DNA of 64,000 bases from Dechloromonas sp. CZR5 (lineage in GTDB: Bacteria > Pseudomonadota > Gammaproteobacteria > Burkholderiales > Rhodocyclaceae): the NCBI RefSeq assembly GCF_008711155.1, contig NZ_VUYQ01000003.1:372001-436000 (forward strand), in the 5' to 3' direction. The number at the start of each line of letters is the position of its first letter. The first letter of the stretch is position 1. The position numbers and the translations under genes are program-made. Shown one piece after another: positions 9,069 through 18,087 of this stretch. The notes under the pieces were generated by a model. It saw only the letters and a list, made by a program, of their open reading frames with translations. It did no database searches and had not been told where the DNA came from.

Positions 9069-11405
9069 GTGAGCATCCTTTCTTCCGCCGTCAAATTTCT
9101 CGCTCTGCCTTTAGCCGCAACGAATTACCGCAAGAACCTGCGGCGTACCCTCGTGGCGCTGGGTATCGACGGCATTCTTGCCGTCGGGCTTCTGGTCGGC
9201 GCCATGCTGCTCACCGTCCTGCCCAGCCTGCCGTCGTTCGATGTCGTGACCGACTACCGCCCGAAGATTCCCCTGCGGATTTACACGGACGATGGTGCAC
9301 TGCTCGGAGAATTCGGCGACGAACACCGGGACTTCACGCCGATCAAGGACATCCCCCCGGTCTTGAAGGATGCGCTGCTGGCCATCGAAGACTCGCGCTT
9401 CTACGACCACAGCGGCGTCGATTACCGGGGCGTTCTGCGGGCGCTGGTCGCCGACCTGACCGGCGGTTTCCGCCAGGGAGCTTCGACGATCACCATGCAG
9501 GTGGCGCGCACTTTCTTCCTCTCGCAGGAAAAGACCATCAAGCGCAAACTGACCGAGGTGGTTCTCGCCTATCGCATTGAATCGGCCCTGAGCAAGGACC
9601 AGATCCTAGAGCTGTACATGAACCAGATCTACCTCGGCCAGCGCACGCACGGCTTCGCCAGCGCGGCACGCACCTATTTCCAGAAGCGCCTGCCTGACCT
9701 GACTCTTGCCGAAGCCGCCATGCTCGCCGGCATTCCGCAAAACCCCGCCAAGCGCAATCCGGCCGTCAATCCCCTGCGTGCCAAGGCCCGCCAGCAACTG
9801 GTCCTGAAGCGCATGTTGCAGCTGGGCATGATTACGCAGGCGCAATTCACCGAAGCCGTCGGCCAGCCGCTGAAGATCAGCAACACGCTCCGTTTCGAGG
9901 CCCATGCCGACCATGTTGCCGAGATGGTGCGCCAGCGGGTTTATGCGCAATACAAGGGCGACACCTACACCCAGGGCTTCAATGTCTATACGACCCTCAA
10001 CAAGGCCGAACAGAACGCCGCCTACGATTCGCTCCGGCGCAACGTGCTGGCCTACGACCAGCGCCACGGTTACCGGGGGCCGGAAGGTTTTGTCGACCTG
10101 CCGGACAACGCTGACGACCGCGACGAGGCCATTGACCGAATCCTGGCCAAGCACCCCAGCAGCGACAACCTGATCTCCGCCGTCGTCACCGAGGTCTCCG
10201 CCAAGCGCGTGCTGGCCGAGCCCGCCTCCGGTGACACGATCGAGATCAAGGGCGACGGTCTGCGTTTCGCAGCGCGCTCACTGCAACCGAACGCCAAGAT
10301 GGATATCCGGATCAGGGTCGGGTCGGTCATCCGTGTCAGCCAGGACAGCAAGGGCCGCTGGGCCATCGGCCAGATGCCGGAAGTCGATGCCGCATTCGTC
10401 GCCCTGAACGCCGAGGACGGCTCTTACCGTGCCCTGGTCGGCGGCTTCGATTTTTCCCGCAACCAGTTCAACCACGTTACCAACGCCTGGCGCCAGCCGG
10501 GATCGAGCATCAAGCCCTTCGTCTATTCGGCTGCGCTGGAAAAAGGCTACTCGCCGGCCACCCTGCTCAACGATGCACCGCTCTCGCTGCCCGGTGGCGA
10601 AGGCGGCCAGACCTGGGAGCCGCGCAACGACGACGGCTTCGACGGCCCGATGAGCCTGCGCCAGGCCCTCGCCCGCTCGAAGAACGTCATCGCCGTCCGC
10701 CTGCTGCAGGCCATCTCGCCGCAATATGCCCGCGACTACCTGCAGCGTTTCGGTTTCGATGCCGCCAAGCACCCGGCCAACCTGACGCTGACCCTGGGTA
10801 GCGGCTCGGTCACCCCGCTGCAGATGGCCGGCGCCTATGCGGCATTCGCCAATGGTGGCTTCCCGGTTGCCCCGCAGCTGATCCGTAAAATCACCGATGC
10901 CCGCGGCAACGTGCTGTGGGAAGCCCCCCCGCCGCCACCGCGCGACGATACACAACGCGTGATCGACGAACGCAATGCCTTCATCATGGACAGCATGCTG
11001 CGCGAGGTGACCCGCAGCGGCACCGGCGCGCAGGCCAGCCAACGCCTGGGACGCAGCGACCTGGCCGGAAAGACCGGCACCACGAGCGATGCGTTCGACG
11101 GCTGGTTTGCCGGCTACAGCGGCAACGTCGTGGCTGTCGCGTGGATGGGACACGACCAGCCCAAATCGCTCGGCAACCGCGAATTCGGCGCCACGCTGGC
11201 CTTGCCGATCTGGATCGACTACATGCGCCAGGCACTCGCCGGCAAACCGCCCACCGAGCGAAAGGCGCCTCCGGGCGTCTCCTTGGTCGATGGCGACTGG
11301 GTCTACGATGAGTTCAAGGGTGATGACGGCGTAAAGGCCCTGGACGTGGAGGAGTCGCCGCTCAAATCCATCTTCGACACTTTGCGGAAGGCGTTTGGCA
11401 GCTAA
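9069..11405 (+). CDS. mrcA: Penicillin-binding protein 1A (bifunctional peptidoglycan synthase)
   Basis: A 778-residue class A PBP that polymerises and crosslinks peptidoglycan in the periplasm. It has one N-terminal membrane anchor (about 31-51), then a GT51 domain with EDSRFYDH (107-114) and the GASTITMQ motif, an OB-like insert, and the transpeptidase with SxxK (Ser479-Lys482), SKN and KTGT (668-671). The insert between the two catalytic domains is typical of PBP1A rather than 1B. The start is GTG 9069. No pilus genes flank it here. Confidence 0.93.
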   Translation: MSILSSAVKFLALPLAATNYRKNLRRTLVALGIDGILAVGLLVGAMLLTVLPSLPSFDVVTDYRPKIPLRIYTDDGALLGEFGDEHRDFTPIKDIPPVLKDALLAIEDSRFYDHSGVDYRGVLRALVADLTGGFRQGASTITMQVARTFFLSQEKTIKRKLTEVVLAYRIESALSKDQILELYMNQIYLGQRTHGFASAARTYFQKRLPDLTLAEAAMLAGIPQNPAKRNPAVNPLRAKARQQLVLKRMLQLGMITQAQFTEAVGQPLKISNTLRFEAHADHVAEMVRQRVYAQYKGDTYTQGFNVYTTLNKAEQNAAYDSLRRNVLAYDQRHGYRGPEGFVDLPDNADDRDEAIDRILAKHPSSDNLISAVVTEVSAKRVLAEPASGDTIEIKGDGLRFAARSLQPNAKMDIRIRVGSVIRVSQDSKGRWAIGQMPEVDAAFVALNAEDGSYRALVGGFDFSRNQFNHVTNAWRQPGSSIKPFVYSAALEKGYSPATLLNDAPLSLPGGEGGQTWEPRNDDGFDGPMSLRQALARSKNVIAVRLLQAISPQYARDYLQRFGFDAAKHPANLTLTLGSGSVTPLQMAGAYAAFANGGFPVAPQLIRKITDARGNVLWEAPPPPPRDDTQRVIDERNAFIMDSMLREVTRSGTGAQASQRLGRSDLAGKTGTTSDAFDGWFAGYSGNVVAVAWMGHDQPKSLGNREFGATLALPIWIDYMRQALAGKPPTERKAPPGVSLVDGDWVYDEFKGDDGVKALDVEESPLKSIFDTLRKAFGS

Positions 11406-11519
11406 AACAGTAAAAGCAAACGTTTGGGAAGTTCTGAATCAGGCCAGAAGAAGCGTTTTATCCTTGCCATCCGTCAGATATGTAATAAAAATTCCAATCA
11501 ACGGAAATAAAATGATGGG

Positions 11520-12215
11520 ATGAAGCTAAAAACCTTGCTCTGCACCGCCTTGATAACGCCATCCTTTGCGTTTGCTGCGCGCCCCTTCGTGACGGATGAT
11601 GCCCGTCTCACCACCGGTGGTAGCTGTCAGCTAGAGAGCTGGATGCGGGTCTATCCCGGAAACACCGAACTGTGGGCGCTCCCGGCATGCAACCCGACGG
11701 GGAACCTTGAGTTCACGTTTGGCGGAGGGCAAGCAAAGTCGCAAGGAGAGCAAGCGACCAACGATTATCTTTTTCAGGCAAAGACCTTGTTTCGTCCATT
11801 GGAAACGAATGGCTGGGGATGGGGTTTGGCGGTCGGAACGATTCGGCACCCGGAAATCAATCCCGGGCCGAACATGTTCGGCAATACCTATGCTTACATC
11901 CCGCTATCAATTTCACTGTATGACGACAAAATCATCGTCCATGCGAACCTGGGATGGCTGAAAGACAAGGAATCCGGCCTCCACAGTGCGTCATGGGGCA
12001 TTGGCGGGGAGTTCAAATTGCGCCCCAAACTGCTGGGTATTGCGGAGACGTATGGTGACAACCGCGGCATGTCTTACGGGCAAGTCGGTGTCAGATACTC
12101 AGTGGTACCTGACATCTTTCAGGTTGATGCAACCGTTGGTCAGCAGCTCTCTGGCGAGGGGAACAGTCGCTGGGTGTCCTTTGGCATTCGCTATACCCCG
12201 GACCGGTTGTTCTGA
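11520..12215 (+). CDS. Secreted/outer-membrane hypothetical protein
   Basis: A 231-residue protein with a signal peptide ending in FAFAARPF. The mature part alternates polar and aromatic residues and ends in an aromatic residue (RYTPDRLF), as in small outer-membrane beta-barrels. Codon choice is visibly less GC-biased than in neighbours, suggesting later acquisition. No specific family is recognised. It is followed by about 240 non-coding bases. Confidence 0.7.
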   Translation: MKLKTLLCTALITPSFAFAARPFVTDDARLTTGGSCQLESWMRVYPGNTELWALPACNPTGNLEFTFGGGQAKSQGEQATNDYLFQAKTLFRPLETNGWGWGLAVGTIRHPEINPGPNMFGNTYAYIPLSISLYDDKIIVHANLGWLKDKESGLHSASWGIGGEFKLRPKLLGIAETYGDNRGMSYGQVGVRYSVVPDIFQVDATVGQQLSGEGNSRWVSFGIRYTPDRLF

Positions 12216-12453
12216 AGGTATGGCTGCTACCGCGACCAGCTTGCCACTTTGGCGGAACGTCAGTCGCGCGACCTGATATGGGTCAAGCCCTTCGGCAAAG
12301 ACACACGGACCGTCACCAACGCTCCGATTACAAATGGCGTGCAAGTTGCCGCAGGAAATCTACAAATCACTGACTTGGGGATGGCAACGGATGGCTTCAG
12401 AAATGGCCATTCAGTCGTAAGATTGGCGTACTCGACAACGCCCCAAAAAACGC

Positions 12454-12873
12454 ATGGAAACTCATATCACCGACATCGCGCACGTCATCCAACTCTCGGT
12501 TGCGCCGGTGTTCCTCCTTACAGCGATCTCGACCCTGATCGGCGCCATGAACACCCGGCTCAGCCGCACCATCGACCGCCGCCGGGTGATCACGGAGGCA
12601 TGCACCGGCAAGGAAATAACTTCGGAATACGCCGATGAGCTTCTGTTGCTGGCGAGGCGCCGTCACCTTATTTACCTGGCCATCCTGTTCGCCGTCGTCG
12701 CGGCGCTGCTGGTGTGTTTTGTCGTCGCCGGCGCCTTTCTCGGGGCCTTGATGGCGAACGATCTCACACGCCTGGTCGCGGCATTTTTCATCCTGGCAAT
12801 GGGTTCGATGATTGCAGCGCTTACGCTGTTTTTGCGGGAGATTTATCTCGCAGTCAGTGCCGGTTCCCGATAA
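12454..12873 (+). CDS. DUF2721-family membrane protein
   Basis: A 139-residue inner-membrane protein with three predicted helices (about 12-32, 70-98, 105-130). The segment LIGAMNTRLSRTIDR after the first helix is characteristic of DUF2721. The function of this family is unknown. It ends about 90 bases before a bidirectional terminator shared with the convergent aldehyde dehydrogenase gene. Confidence 0.85.
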   Translation: METHITDIAHVIQLSVAPVFLLTAISTLIGAMNTRLSRTIDRRRVITEACTGKEITSEYADELLLLARRRHLIYLAILFAVVAALLVCFVVAGAFLGALMANDLTRLVAAFFILAMGSMIAALTLFLREIYLAVSAGSR

Positions 12874-12963
12874 TGCCCTGATCTTGAAAAGGAATAGCGG
12901 CCAGCGGTCGAATTCGCAGATCAAAGCCGACCATTCTTCATTCGTCAGCTTCCCATCAACGAA

Positions 12964-12995
12964 AAAGCCCGACCAATCAGGCCGGGCTTTGTTTT
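12964..12995. terminator. Bidirectional intrinsic terminator
   Basis: AAAGCCCG (12964-12971) pairs with CGGGCTTT (12983-12990); a GTTTTT run follows on the plus strand and an A-run precedes it, so it can end both the DUF2721 gene and the minus-strand amine operon. Confidence 0.85.
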
Positions 12996-13011
12996 TCCGG
13001 TTTTCCTGAAC

Positions 13012-14517
13012 TCAAACCATCATCAACACCGATTTCTGCTCCAGGTAGGCATCGAGTGCCGCCCGCCCCATCTCCTTGCCGAAGCCGGACTGCTTGTAGC
13101 CGCCGAACGGCAGGGCCGGGTCGAGCATGTTGTGGCAATTGACCCAGACGGTACCCGACTTGATCTTGGGGATCAGGCGATGGACGCGCGACAGGTCGTT
13201 CGACCAGATGGAAGCCCCGAGCCCGAACGGCGTGTCATTTGCCCAGGCGGCGACCTGCTCGAGATCGTCGTAGGGCATGGCGACGACGACCGGGCCGAAG
13301 ATTTCCTCCTGCACGACACGGGCCTTCTGGTCCACCTTGGCAAGCACGGTCGGCTTGACGAAGTAACCCTTGTCGCCGGCACGTCCGCCACCCGCGACCA
13401 CCTCAGCCCCCTGCTGGCGACCGATGTCGATGTATCCGCAGACGCGGTCGAGTTGCTCGCGCGACACCAGCGGGCCGAGCTGTACGCTCGGGTCCATGCC
13501 GTGGCCGATGGTCAGGGCGTTGGCGTGGTCGGCCAGATCGGCGACGACGCGGTCGTAGTTCTTCTTGTGCACGTAGAGGCGAGAGCCAGCGCAGCACACC
13601 TGCCCCTGGTTGAAGTAGATGGCCTGCGCGGCGCCCCCCGCGGCGACAGCCGGATCGCAATCCTCCAGCACGATGACCGGCGACTTGCCGCCGAGCTCCA
13701 GCGTAATGCGCGTCATGTTGTCCATTGCCGCCTTGCCAATCAGCTTGCCGACTTCAGTCGAACCGGTGAAGGTCAGCTTGTTGACGCCCGGATGACGGGT
13801 CAGCGGTGCGCCGACCGACGGGCCGTCGCCGGTCACCACATTGACCACACCTTCCGGGAAGCCAGCTTGGAGGACCAGTTCGGCCAGATAGAGCGCGCTC
13901 AGCGGGGTCTGCTCGGCCGGCTTGAGTACCACGGTGCAGCCGGTTGCCAGGGCCGGTGCCAGCTTCCACGAAGCCAGCAGCAGTGGGAAATTCCAGGCGA
14001 CGATGGCACCGACGACACCGACCGGCTCCTTGCGGGTGTAGCCGACGAATTCGTTCTGCGGCGCAAAGGGGATGGACACATCGAGCGTACTGCCTTCGAT
14101 CTTGGTCGACCAGCCGGCCATGTAGCGGAAGTAGCTGGCAGACAGCGCAACATCGACCGCTTCGGCGATAGCCACCGACTTGCCGTTGTCGAGCGATTCG
14201 ATTTCGGCCAGCGTACGGGCATTGGCTTCGATCAGGTCAGCCAGGCGCAACAGCAGGCGCTGGCGCTGGTCGGGACGCATCTTGGCCCAACCGGGGGCCT
14301 CAAAGGCCTGGCGGGCGGCCTGGACGGCACGATCCACGTCGGCTTCGGTGGCGGCCGGCACGGTGGCAAGCAGGCTTTCGTCGGCCGGGTTGAGAACCTC
14401 CAGTGTCTGGCCGTTGCTGCTGGCGACCCACTGGCCGCCAATCAGCATGCGATGGTTGTGGCGCGCCATGAATTCGGTCGTCGCTGCGGTGAGAACAGGT
14501 TGTTGCGGTGCGTTCAT
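13012..14517 (-). CDS. NAD-dependent aldehyde dehydrogenase, phenylacetaldehyde dehydrogenase-like
   Basis: A 501-residue cytoplasmic ALDH. It has the NAD-binding GxTxxG-type motif FTGSTEVGKLI, the general-base Glu in LELGGKSP and the catalytic Cys in FNQGQVCCAGSR. It resembles the FeaB/StyD phenylacetaldehyde dehydrogenase group. ATG 14517 has GGAG upstream. It is the last gene of the minus-strand array that starts with the TTQ amine dehydrogenase, so the likely job is to oxidise the aldehyde released from an arylalkylamine to its acid. A 119-base gap to the YCF48 gene leaves room for a separate promoter. Confidence 0.88.
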   Translation of the reverse strand: MNAPQQPVLTAATTEFMARHNHRMLIGGQWVASSNGQTLEVLNPADESLLATVPAATEADVDRAVQAARQAFEAPGWAKMRPDQRQRLLLRLADLIEANARTLAEIESLDNGKSVAIAEAVDVALSASYFRYMAGWSTKIEGSTLDVSIPFAPQNEFVGYTRKEPVGVVGAIVAWNFPLLLASWKLAPALATGCTVVLKPAEQTPLSALYLAELVLQAGFPEGVVNVVTGDGPSVGAPLTRHPGVNKLTFTGSTEVGKLIGKAAMDNMTRITLELGGKSPVIVLEDCDPAVAAGGAAQAIYFNQGQVCCAGSRLYVHKKNYDRVVADLADHANALTIGHGMDPSVQLGPLVSREQLDRVCGYIDIGRQQGAEVVAGGGRAGDKGYFVKPTVLAKVDQKARVVQEEIFGPVVVAMPYDDLEQVAAWANDTPFGLGASIWSNDLSRVHRLIPKIKSGTVWVNCHNMLDPALPFGGYKQSGFGKEMGRAALDAYLEQKSVLMMV

Positions 14518-14636
14518 GCTTTGTCTCCTCTGTGGTCTTGGTTTGGTTCGATCAGGCCGCCAATGCGGCAAAAAAGTGATGCGGACGCCCGCCGGAACGC
14601 CATCAAATGACGATCCGGCGCGGCAATCGGAAAAAA

Positions 14637-15611
14637 CTACTCGCGCACGACCATACCCACTGCCGAGAAAAGCAGTTCGCCCTTGGCCTGAGGGACGATG
14701 GCGGTGACCGCGAGCCGGTCGGGGCGAACAATGGTCTCGAAATGCTGACCACCATCCTTGCTGAGCAGCGTGGTACCGGCCAGGCCGACCACGCGTACCA
14801 CTCCGTCGGCGCGTTGGGCGATGCCAGTCAGGGATTGCTGCGTGCTGCTGACCAGGTGTTTCCAGTGCTCGCCGCGGTCGGTGCTGCGGTAGAGATGGCC
14901 GCGCATGCCGCCGAGCAGCAGGCTGCCGTCTGCCAGTTCGGCCCCCGTCCAGAACGAGCCCTTGTTATCGGTCTGGATCGCCTGCCAGCTCAGGCCGGCA
15001 TCGCTTGAACGCAGCACGGTACCGGCTTCGGCAGCGACCAGCAGCAAGCCATCGCGGCCCGCCACAATGGACAGCAGGTGGCGCTCCCCGGCCTCGCCGT
15101 CGACCAATTGACGTTCGCTCCAGGTCTTGCCGCCGTCACGGGTTTCCAGCGCCAGACCGAATTGCCCCACCGCCAGCCCGCGCTCGGCATTGGCGAACCA
15201 GATGCCCATCAGCACCTGGTCCTGGCCGCGCATTTCGCGCAGCACCTTCCAGGTCTTGCCGCCATCGACGGTGGCGATGACCGTGCCGTCGTGGCCGGCC
15301 GCCCAGCCGCGCTGGGCGTCGAGAAAGAAGACCGAGGTCAGCGGCGCGCGCGTGGGCACGTCGCCTTGAACGAAACGTTCACCGTCGTCGGTATAGATCA
15401 CGAAGCCATAGTCGCCAACCGCCACCGTCCGGTCGCCGGCCTTGGTCGCCGCGTAGATCGGCGCCTTGGTCGGCACCGCCAAATGCGGGGCGGCACGGAA
15501 GTAGTCGGGAGCCGCCTTGCCCTCCCCTGGCGCGGCGGCCAGTTTCAATGACAGCAGCGCCAACAACGCCAGACCGGTCGCCAGGGCAAGGGTTTGAAGT
15601 TTGAATGTCAT
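14637..15611 (-). CDS. YCF48/BNR-repeat beta-propeller protein (secreted)
   Basis: A 324-residue protein with an N-terminal signal (LALATGLALLALLSLKLAAA) and repeated blocks of the type RGWAxGxxGTVxxTxDGGKTW, the YCF48/HCF136 and BNR-like propeller repeat. It is expected in the periplasm. In many proteobacteria such a protein is encoded with an RND/MMPL transporter, DUF1302 and DUF1329 proteins, exactly as here. It starts 13 bases after the RND gene, so the two are co-transcribed. Confidence 0.82.
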   Translation of the reverse strand: MTFKLQTLALATGLALLALLSLKLAAAPGEGKAAPDYFRAAPHLAVPTKAPIYAATKAGDRTVAVGDYGFVIYTDDGERFVQGDVPTRAPLTSVFFLDAQRGWAAGHDGTVIATVDGGKTWKVLREMRGQDQVLMGIWFANAERGLAVGQFGLALETRDGGKTWSERQLVDGEAGERHLLSIVAGRDGLLLVAAEAGTVLRSSDAGLSWQAIQTDNKGSFWTGAELADGSLLLGGMRGHLYRSTDRGEHWKHLVSSTQQSLTGIAQRADGVVRVVGLAGTTLLSKDGGQHFETIVRPDRLAVTAIVPQAKGELLFSAVGMVVRE

Positions 15612-15624
15612 GTCGCTTTCTCCA

Positions 15625-17997
15625 TCAGTGGCCGATGGCCGGTGCCTTGACCGGGCCGCGACGCGGGAACAGTGAATCGAGCTTGACCGCGAAAGCCGGC
15701 AGCACGGTGATCGCCATCAGCATGTTCACCATGAACATGAAGGTGAGCAGGATGCCCATGTCGGCCTGGAACTTGAGCTCCGAGAAGGCCCAGGTGGCGA
15801 CACCGACGGACAGCGTAATGGCGGTAAAGATGGTGGCCACGCCAACCTCGCGCAGCGCCCCTTCGAGCGCCACCTTCATCGTCTCGCCATGCGAGAGATG
15901 GATCAGCAGCCGGTTGTAGATGTAGAAGGCGTAGTCGACGCCGATGCCGGTGGCCAGCACCATCACCGGGAGCGTGGCGACGGTCAGGCCGATGTCGAGC
16001 TCCTTCATGAACCAGTAGCCGAGGAAGGTAGCCAGCGTCAGCGGTACGCAGCAGGCCAGCATGGCACGCCAGTCGCGGTAGGCGAACAGCACGAGGACGA
16101 CGATGGCGCCATACACATAGAGCATCATCGGCAATTCGCGTGCCTCGACTTCCTCGTTGGTCGCCGCCAGCACGCCGACATTGCCGGAAGCCAGACGAAC
16201 CGAGATGCCGAGCGGATTGCCGTCGTAGCGTTCGCGGAAGGTTTTGACGGCTTCGATGGCCGGTTCGATGCTGGTCGCCTTGTGGTCGGCCAGATAAACG
16301 TTGGCGGCCATCATGGTGCACGCCCGGTTGAACAGGCCGCCGGCCTCCGGCAGGTAACCGACGGCCACCTGCAGCGCCTTGCTGTCACGGGGCAGCGCAA
16401 TCATCTTCGGGTTGCCCTCGTTCAGGCCGGCATTGGCGAACTTGGCCAGCGCCGACAGCGACTGCACCGACAGCACGCCCGGCACCTGCGACATGTGCAG
16501 CGTGAATTGCTCGATGTAGTTGAGCACGTCGTAGTTGTTGCACGAGTCGTTGGGCGTCTCGAATACCACCGTCAGCACGTCCATGCCGAGATCGAAGCGT
16601 TTGACGATGTTCTCGATGTCCTGGTTGTAGCGGGCATCCGGGCGCAGTTCCGGCGCTCCGGGCTGCAGCGCGCCGATGTGGCGGCCATGGCTCTGCCAGA
16701 CGGCGATGCCGAGCAGCACGGCAGCGACGGCCAGCACCAGGCGGGCATGGTTGATGTCGGCGATGAAACCGAGGCGCTGGATGATCTCCCCGCGCCTGGC
16801 CTGGATGGCCTCCAGATGCAGCGCATACTTGCGCGAGAAGCGGAAGTACGATGCGGCAAGCGGCAGCATGATCAGGTTGGTGACGATCTTGTAGCCGACG
16901 CCGATCGAGGCGGTGATGCCCAGTTCACGGATCATCGGGATCGGGATCAGCACCAGTGTGATGAAGCCGACGAATGCGGTGACCAGCGCCAGCGTGCCGG
17001 GAATGAACAGGCTGGAAAAGCTCTCGCGAGCAGCATCGATGGAGTCGGCACCGCCGGCCACCGCCTTGGAAATGGCGTTGATCTGCTGGACGCCGTGCGA
17101 GACGCCGATGGCGAAGACCAAGAAAGGTACCAGGATGGCCAGCGGATCCAGCCCGTAGCCGAGCAGCGTCAGCGTGCCGAACTGCCAGACCACGGATACC
17201 ATCGAACAGAAGATCGGCAGCGCCGTCAGCATCAGCGAGCGACAGTACCAATAGACGGCCAGCGCGGTGAGCAGCGTGGCCAACGCGAAGAATACGGCGA
17301 CACCCTTGGCGCCGTCGGCGATGTCGCCGATCTGCTTGGCGAAACCGACGATCTCGATCTCGTGGGTCGACGTTTCGTACTTGGCACGGATGTCCTGCTC
17401 CAGCTTGCCAGCCAGGGAGAGATAGTCGAGCTGTTCGTGCGTGCTCGGGTCTTCCTCGAGCAGGTCGGCGAGAATCATCGCGGCGCTGCCATCATTGGCA
17501 ACCAGGCTGCCGGTATAGCCGCCGCGCGCCGCGCGGTCGCGGATCTGGGTGATCTTGGCAGCATCCAGGGCATCCGGCGTCACCGTGCCGCCGATCACAT
17601 CCTCTGCCTGGAAACCCTCTTCCGTCAGCTCATAGACGCGGGTATTCGGCGTCCACAGCGATTGCACCGAACGACGATCAACGCCGGGCAAGTAGAGAAC
17701 GGCTTCTGTCACCTCGTGCAGTTTTTTCAGTGACTCGGGGGTCCAGATATTGCCGTCGCGGGCACGGACGACAACCATCACCCGGTTGGAACCGAACAAC
17801 TGGGTGCGGTACTTGAAAAAGGTGTCGGTGTATTCGTGACCAACCGGGAGTTGCTTGTCGAAACCGGCCGACATATGCAGCCGGGATGCCAGCAGGCCCA
17901 TCACGGCGGTCAACGCCAGCAGGACTGCCAGCGTGACCAGCCGGTAGCGGAAGAAGAAGTCTTCCAGGCGTTTGACGAAACGGACAATGCTCACCAT
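15625..17997 (-). CDS. RND/MMPL-family transporter (HAE3-like)
   Basis: A 790-residue inner-membrane protein with the repeated RND layout: a TM helix at about 20-40, a large periplasmic loop, five or more helices, then a second set. The GIGVDYAFYIYNRLL segment in the second membrane block is typical of MMPL/HAE3 proteins. No adaptor (MFP) or TolC gene accompanies it; the partners are the DUF1302, DUF1329 and YCF48 genes, as in other clusters of this type linked to hydrophobic substrates. It could move the amine, the aldehyde, or an outer-membrane component. Confidence 0.87.
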   Translation of the reverse strand: MVSIVRFVKRLEDFFFRYRLVTLAVLLALTAVMGLLASRLHMSAGFDKQLPVGHEYTDTFFKYRTQLFGSNRVMVVVRARDGNIWTPESLKKLHEVTEAVLYLPGVDRRSVQSLWTPNTRVYELTEEGFQAEDVIGGTVTPDALDAAKITQIRDRAARGGYTGSLVANDGSAAMILADLLEEDPSTHEQLDYLSLAGKLEQDIRAKYETSTHEIEIVGFAKQIGDIADGAKGVAVFFALATLLTALAVYWYCRSLMLTALPIFCSMVSVVWQFGTLTLLGYGLDPLAILVPFLVFAIGVSHGVQQINAISKAVAGGADSIDAARESFSSLFIPGTLALVTAFVGFITLVLIPIPMIRELGITASIGVGYKIVTNLIMLPLAASYFRFSRKYALHLEAIQARRGEIIQRLGFIADINHARLVLAVAAVLLGIAVWQSHGRHIGALQPGAPELRPDARYNQDIENIVKRFDLGMDVLTVVFETPNDSCNNYDVLNYIEQFTLHMSQVPGVLSVQSLSALAKFANAGLNEGNPKMIALPRDSKALQVAVGYLPEAGGLFNRACTMMAANVYLADHKATSIEPAIEAVKTFRERYDGNPLGISVRLASGNVGVLAATNEEVEARELPMMLYVYGAIVVLVLFAYRDWRAMLACCVPLTLATFLGYWFMKELDIGLTVATLPVMVLATGIGVDYAFYIYNRLLIHLSHGETMKVALEGALREVGVATIFTAITLSVGVATWAFSELKFQADMGILLTFMFMVNMLMAITVLPAFAVKLDSLFPRRGPVKAPAIGH

Positions 17998-18041
17998 GGG
18001 GATTGAACCTCGTAATTTTTATCGTCCTCCTTGCGGAGGTC

Positions 18042-18076
18042 GGGCGGCCCCATGTGCGAGACAGACTGGGCCGCCC
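18042..18076 (-). other. Intercistronic hairpin between the DUF1302 and RND genes
   Basis: GGGCGGCCC (18042-18050) pairs perfectly with GGGCCGCCC (18068-18076). In the direction of transcription no T-run follows, so it looks like an mRNA-stabilising or attenuating structure rather than an operon end. Confidence 0.5.
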
Positions 18077-18087
18077 TGTGAAACGGA

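Noticed and set aside
15889..17733. Long plus-strand open frame opposite the RND transporter gene
   Set aside because: Composition is Asp/Gln/Gly-rich shadow coding with no domain; the minus-strand transporter is clearly the gene.
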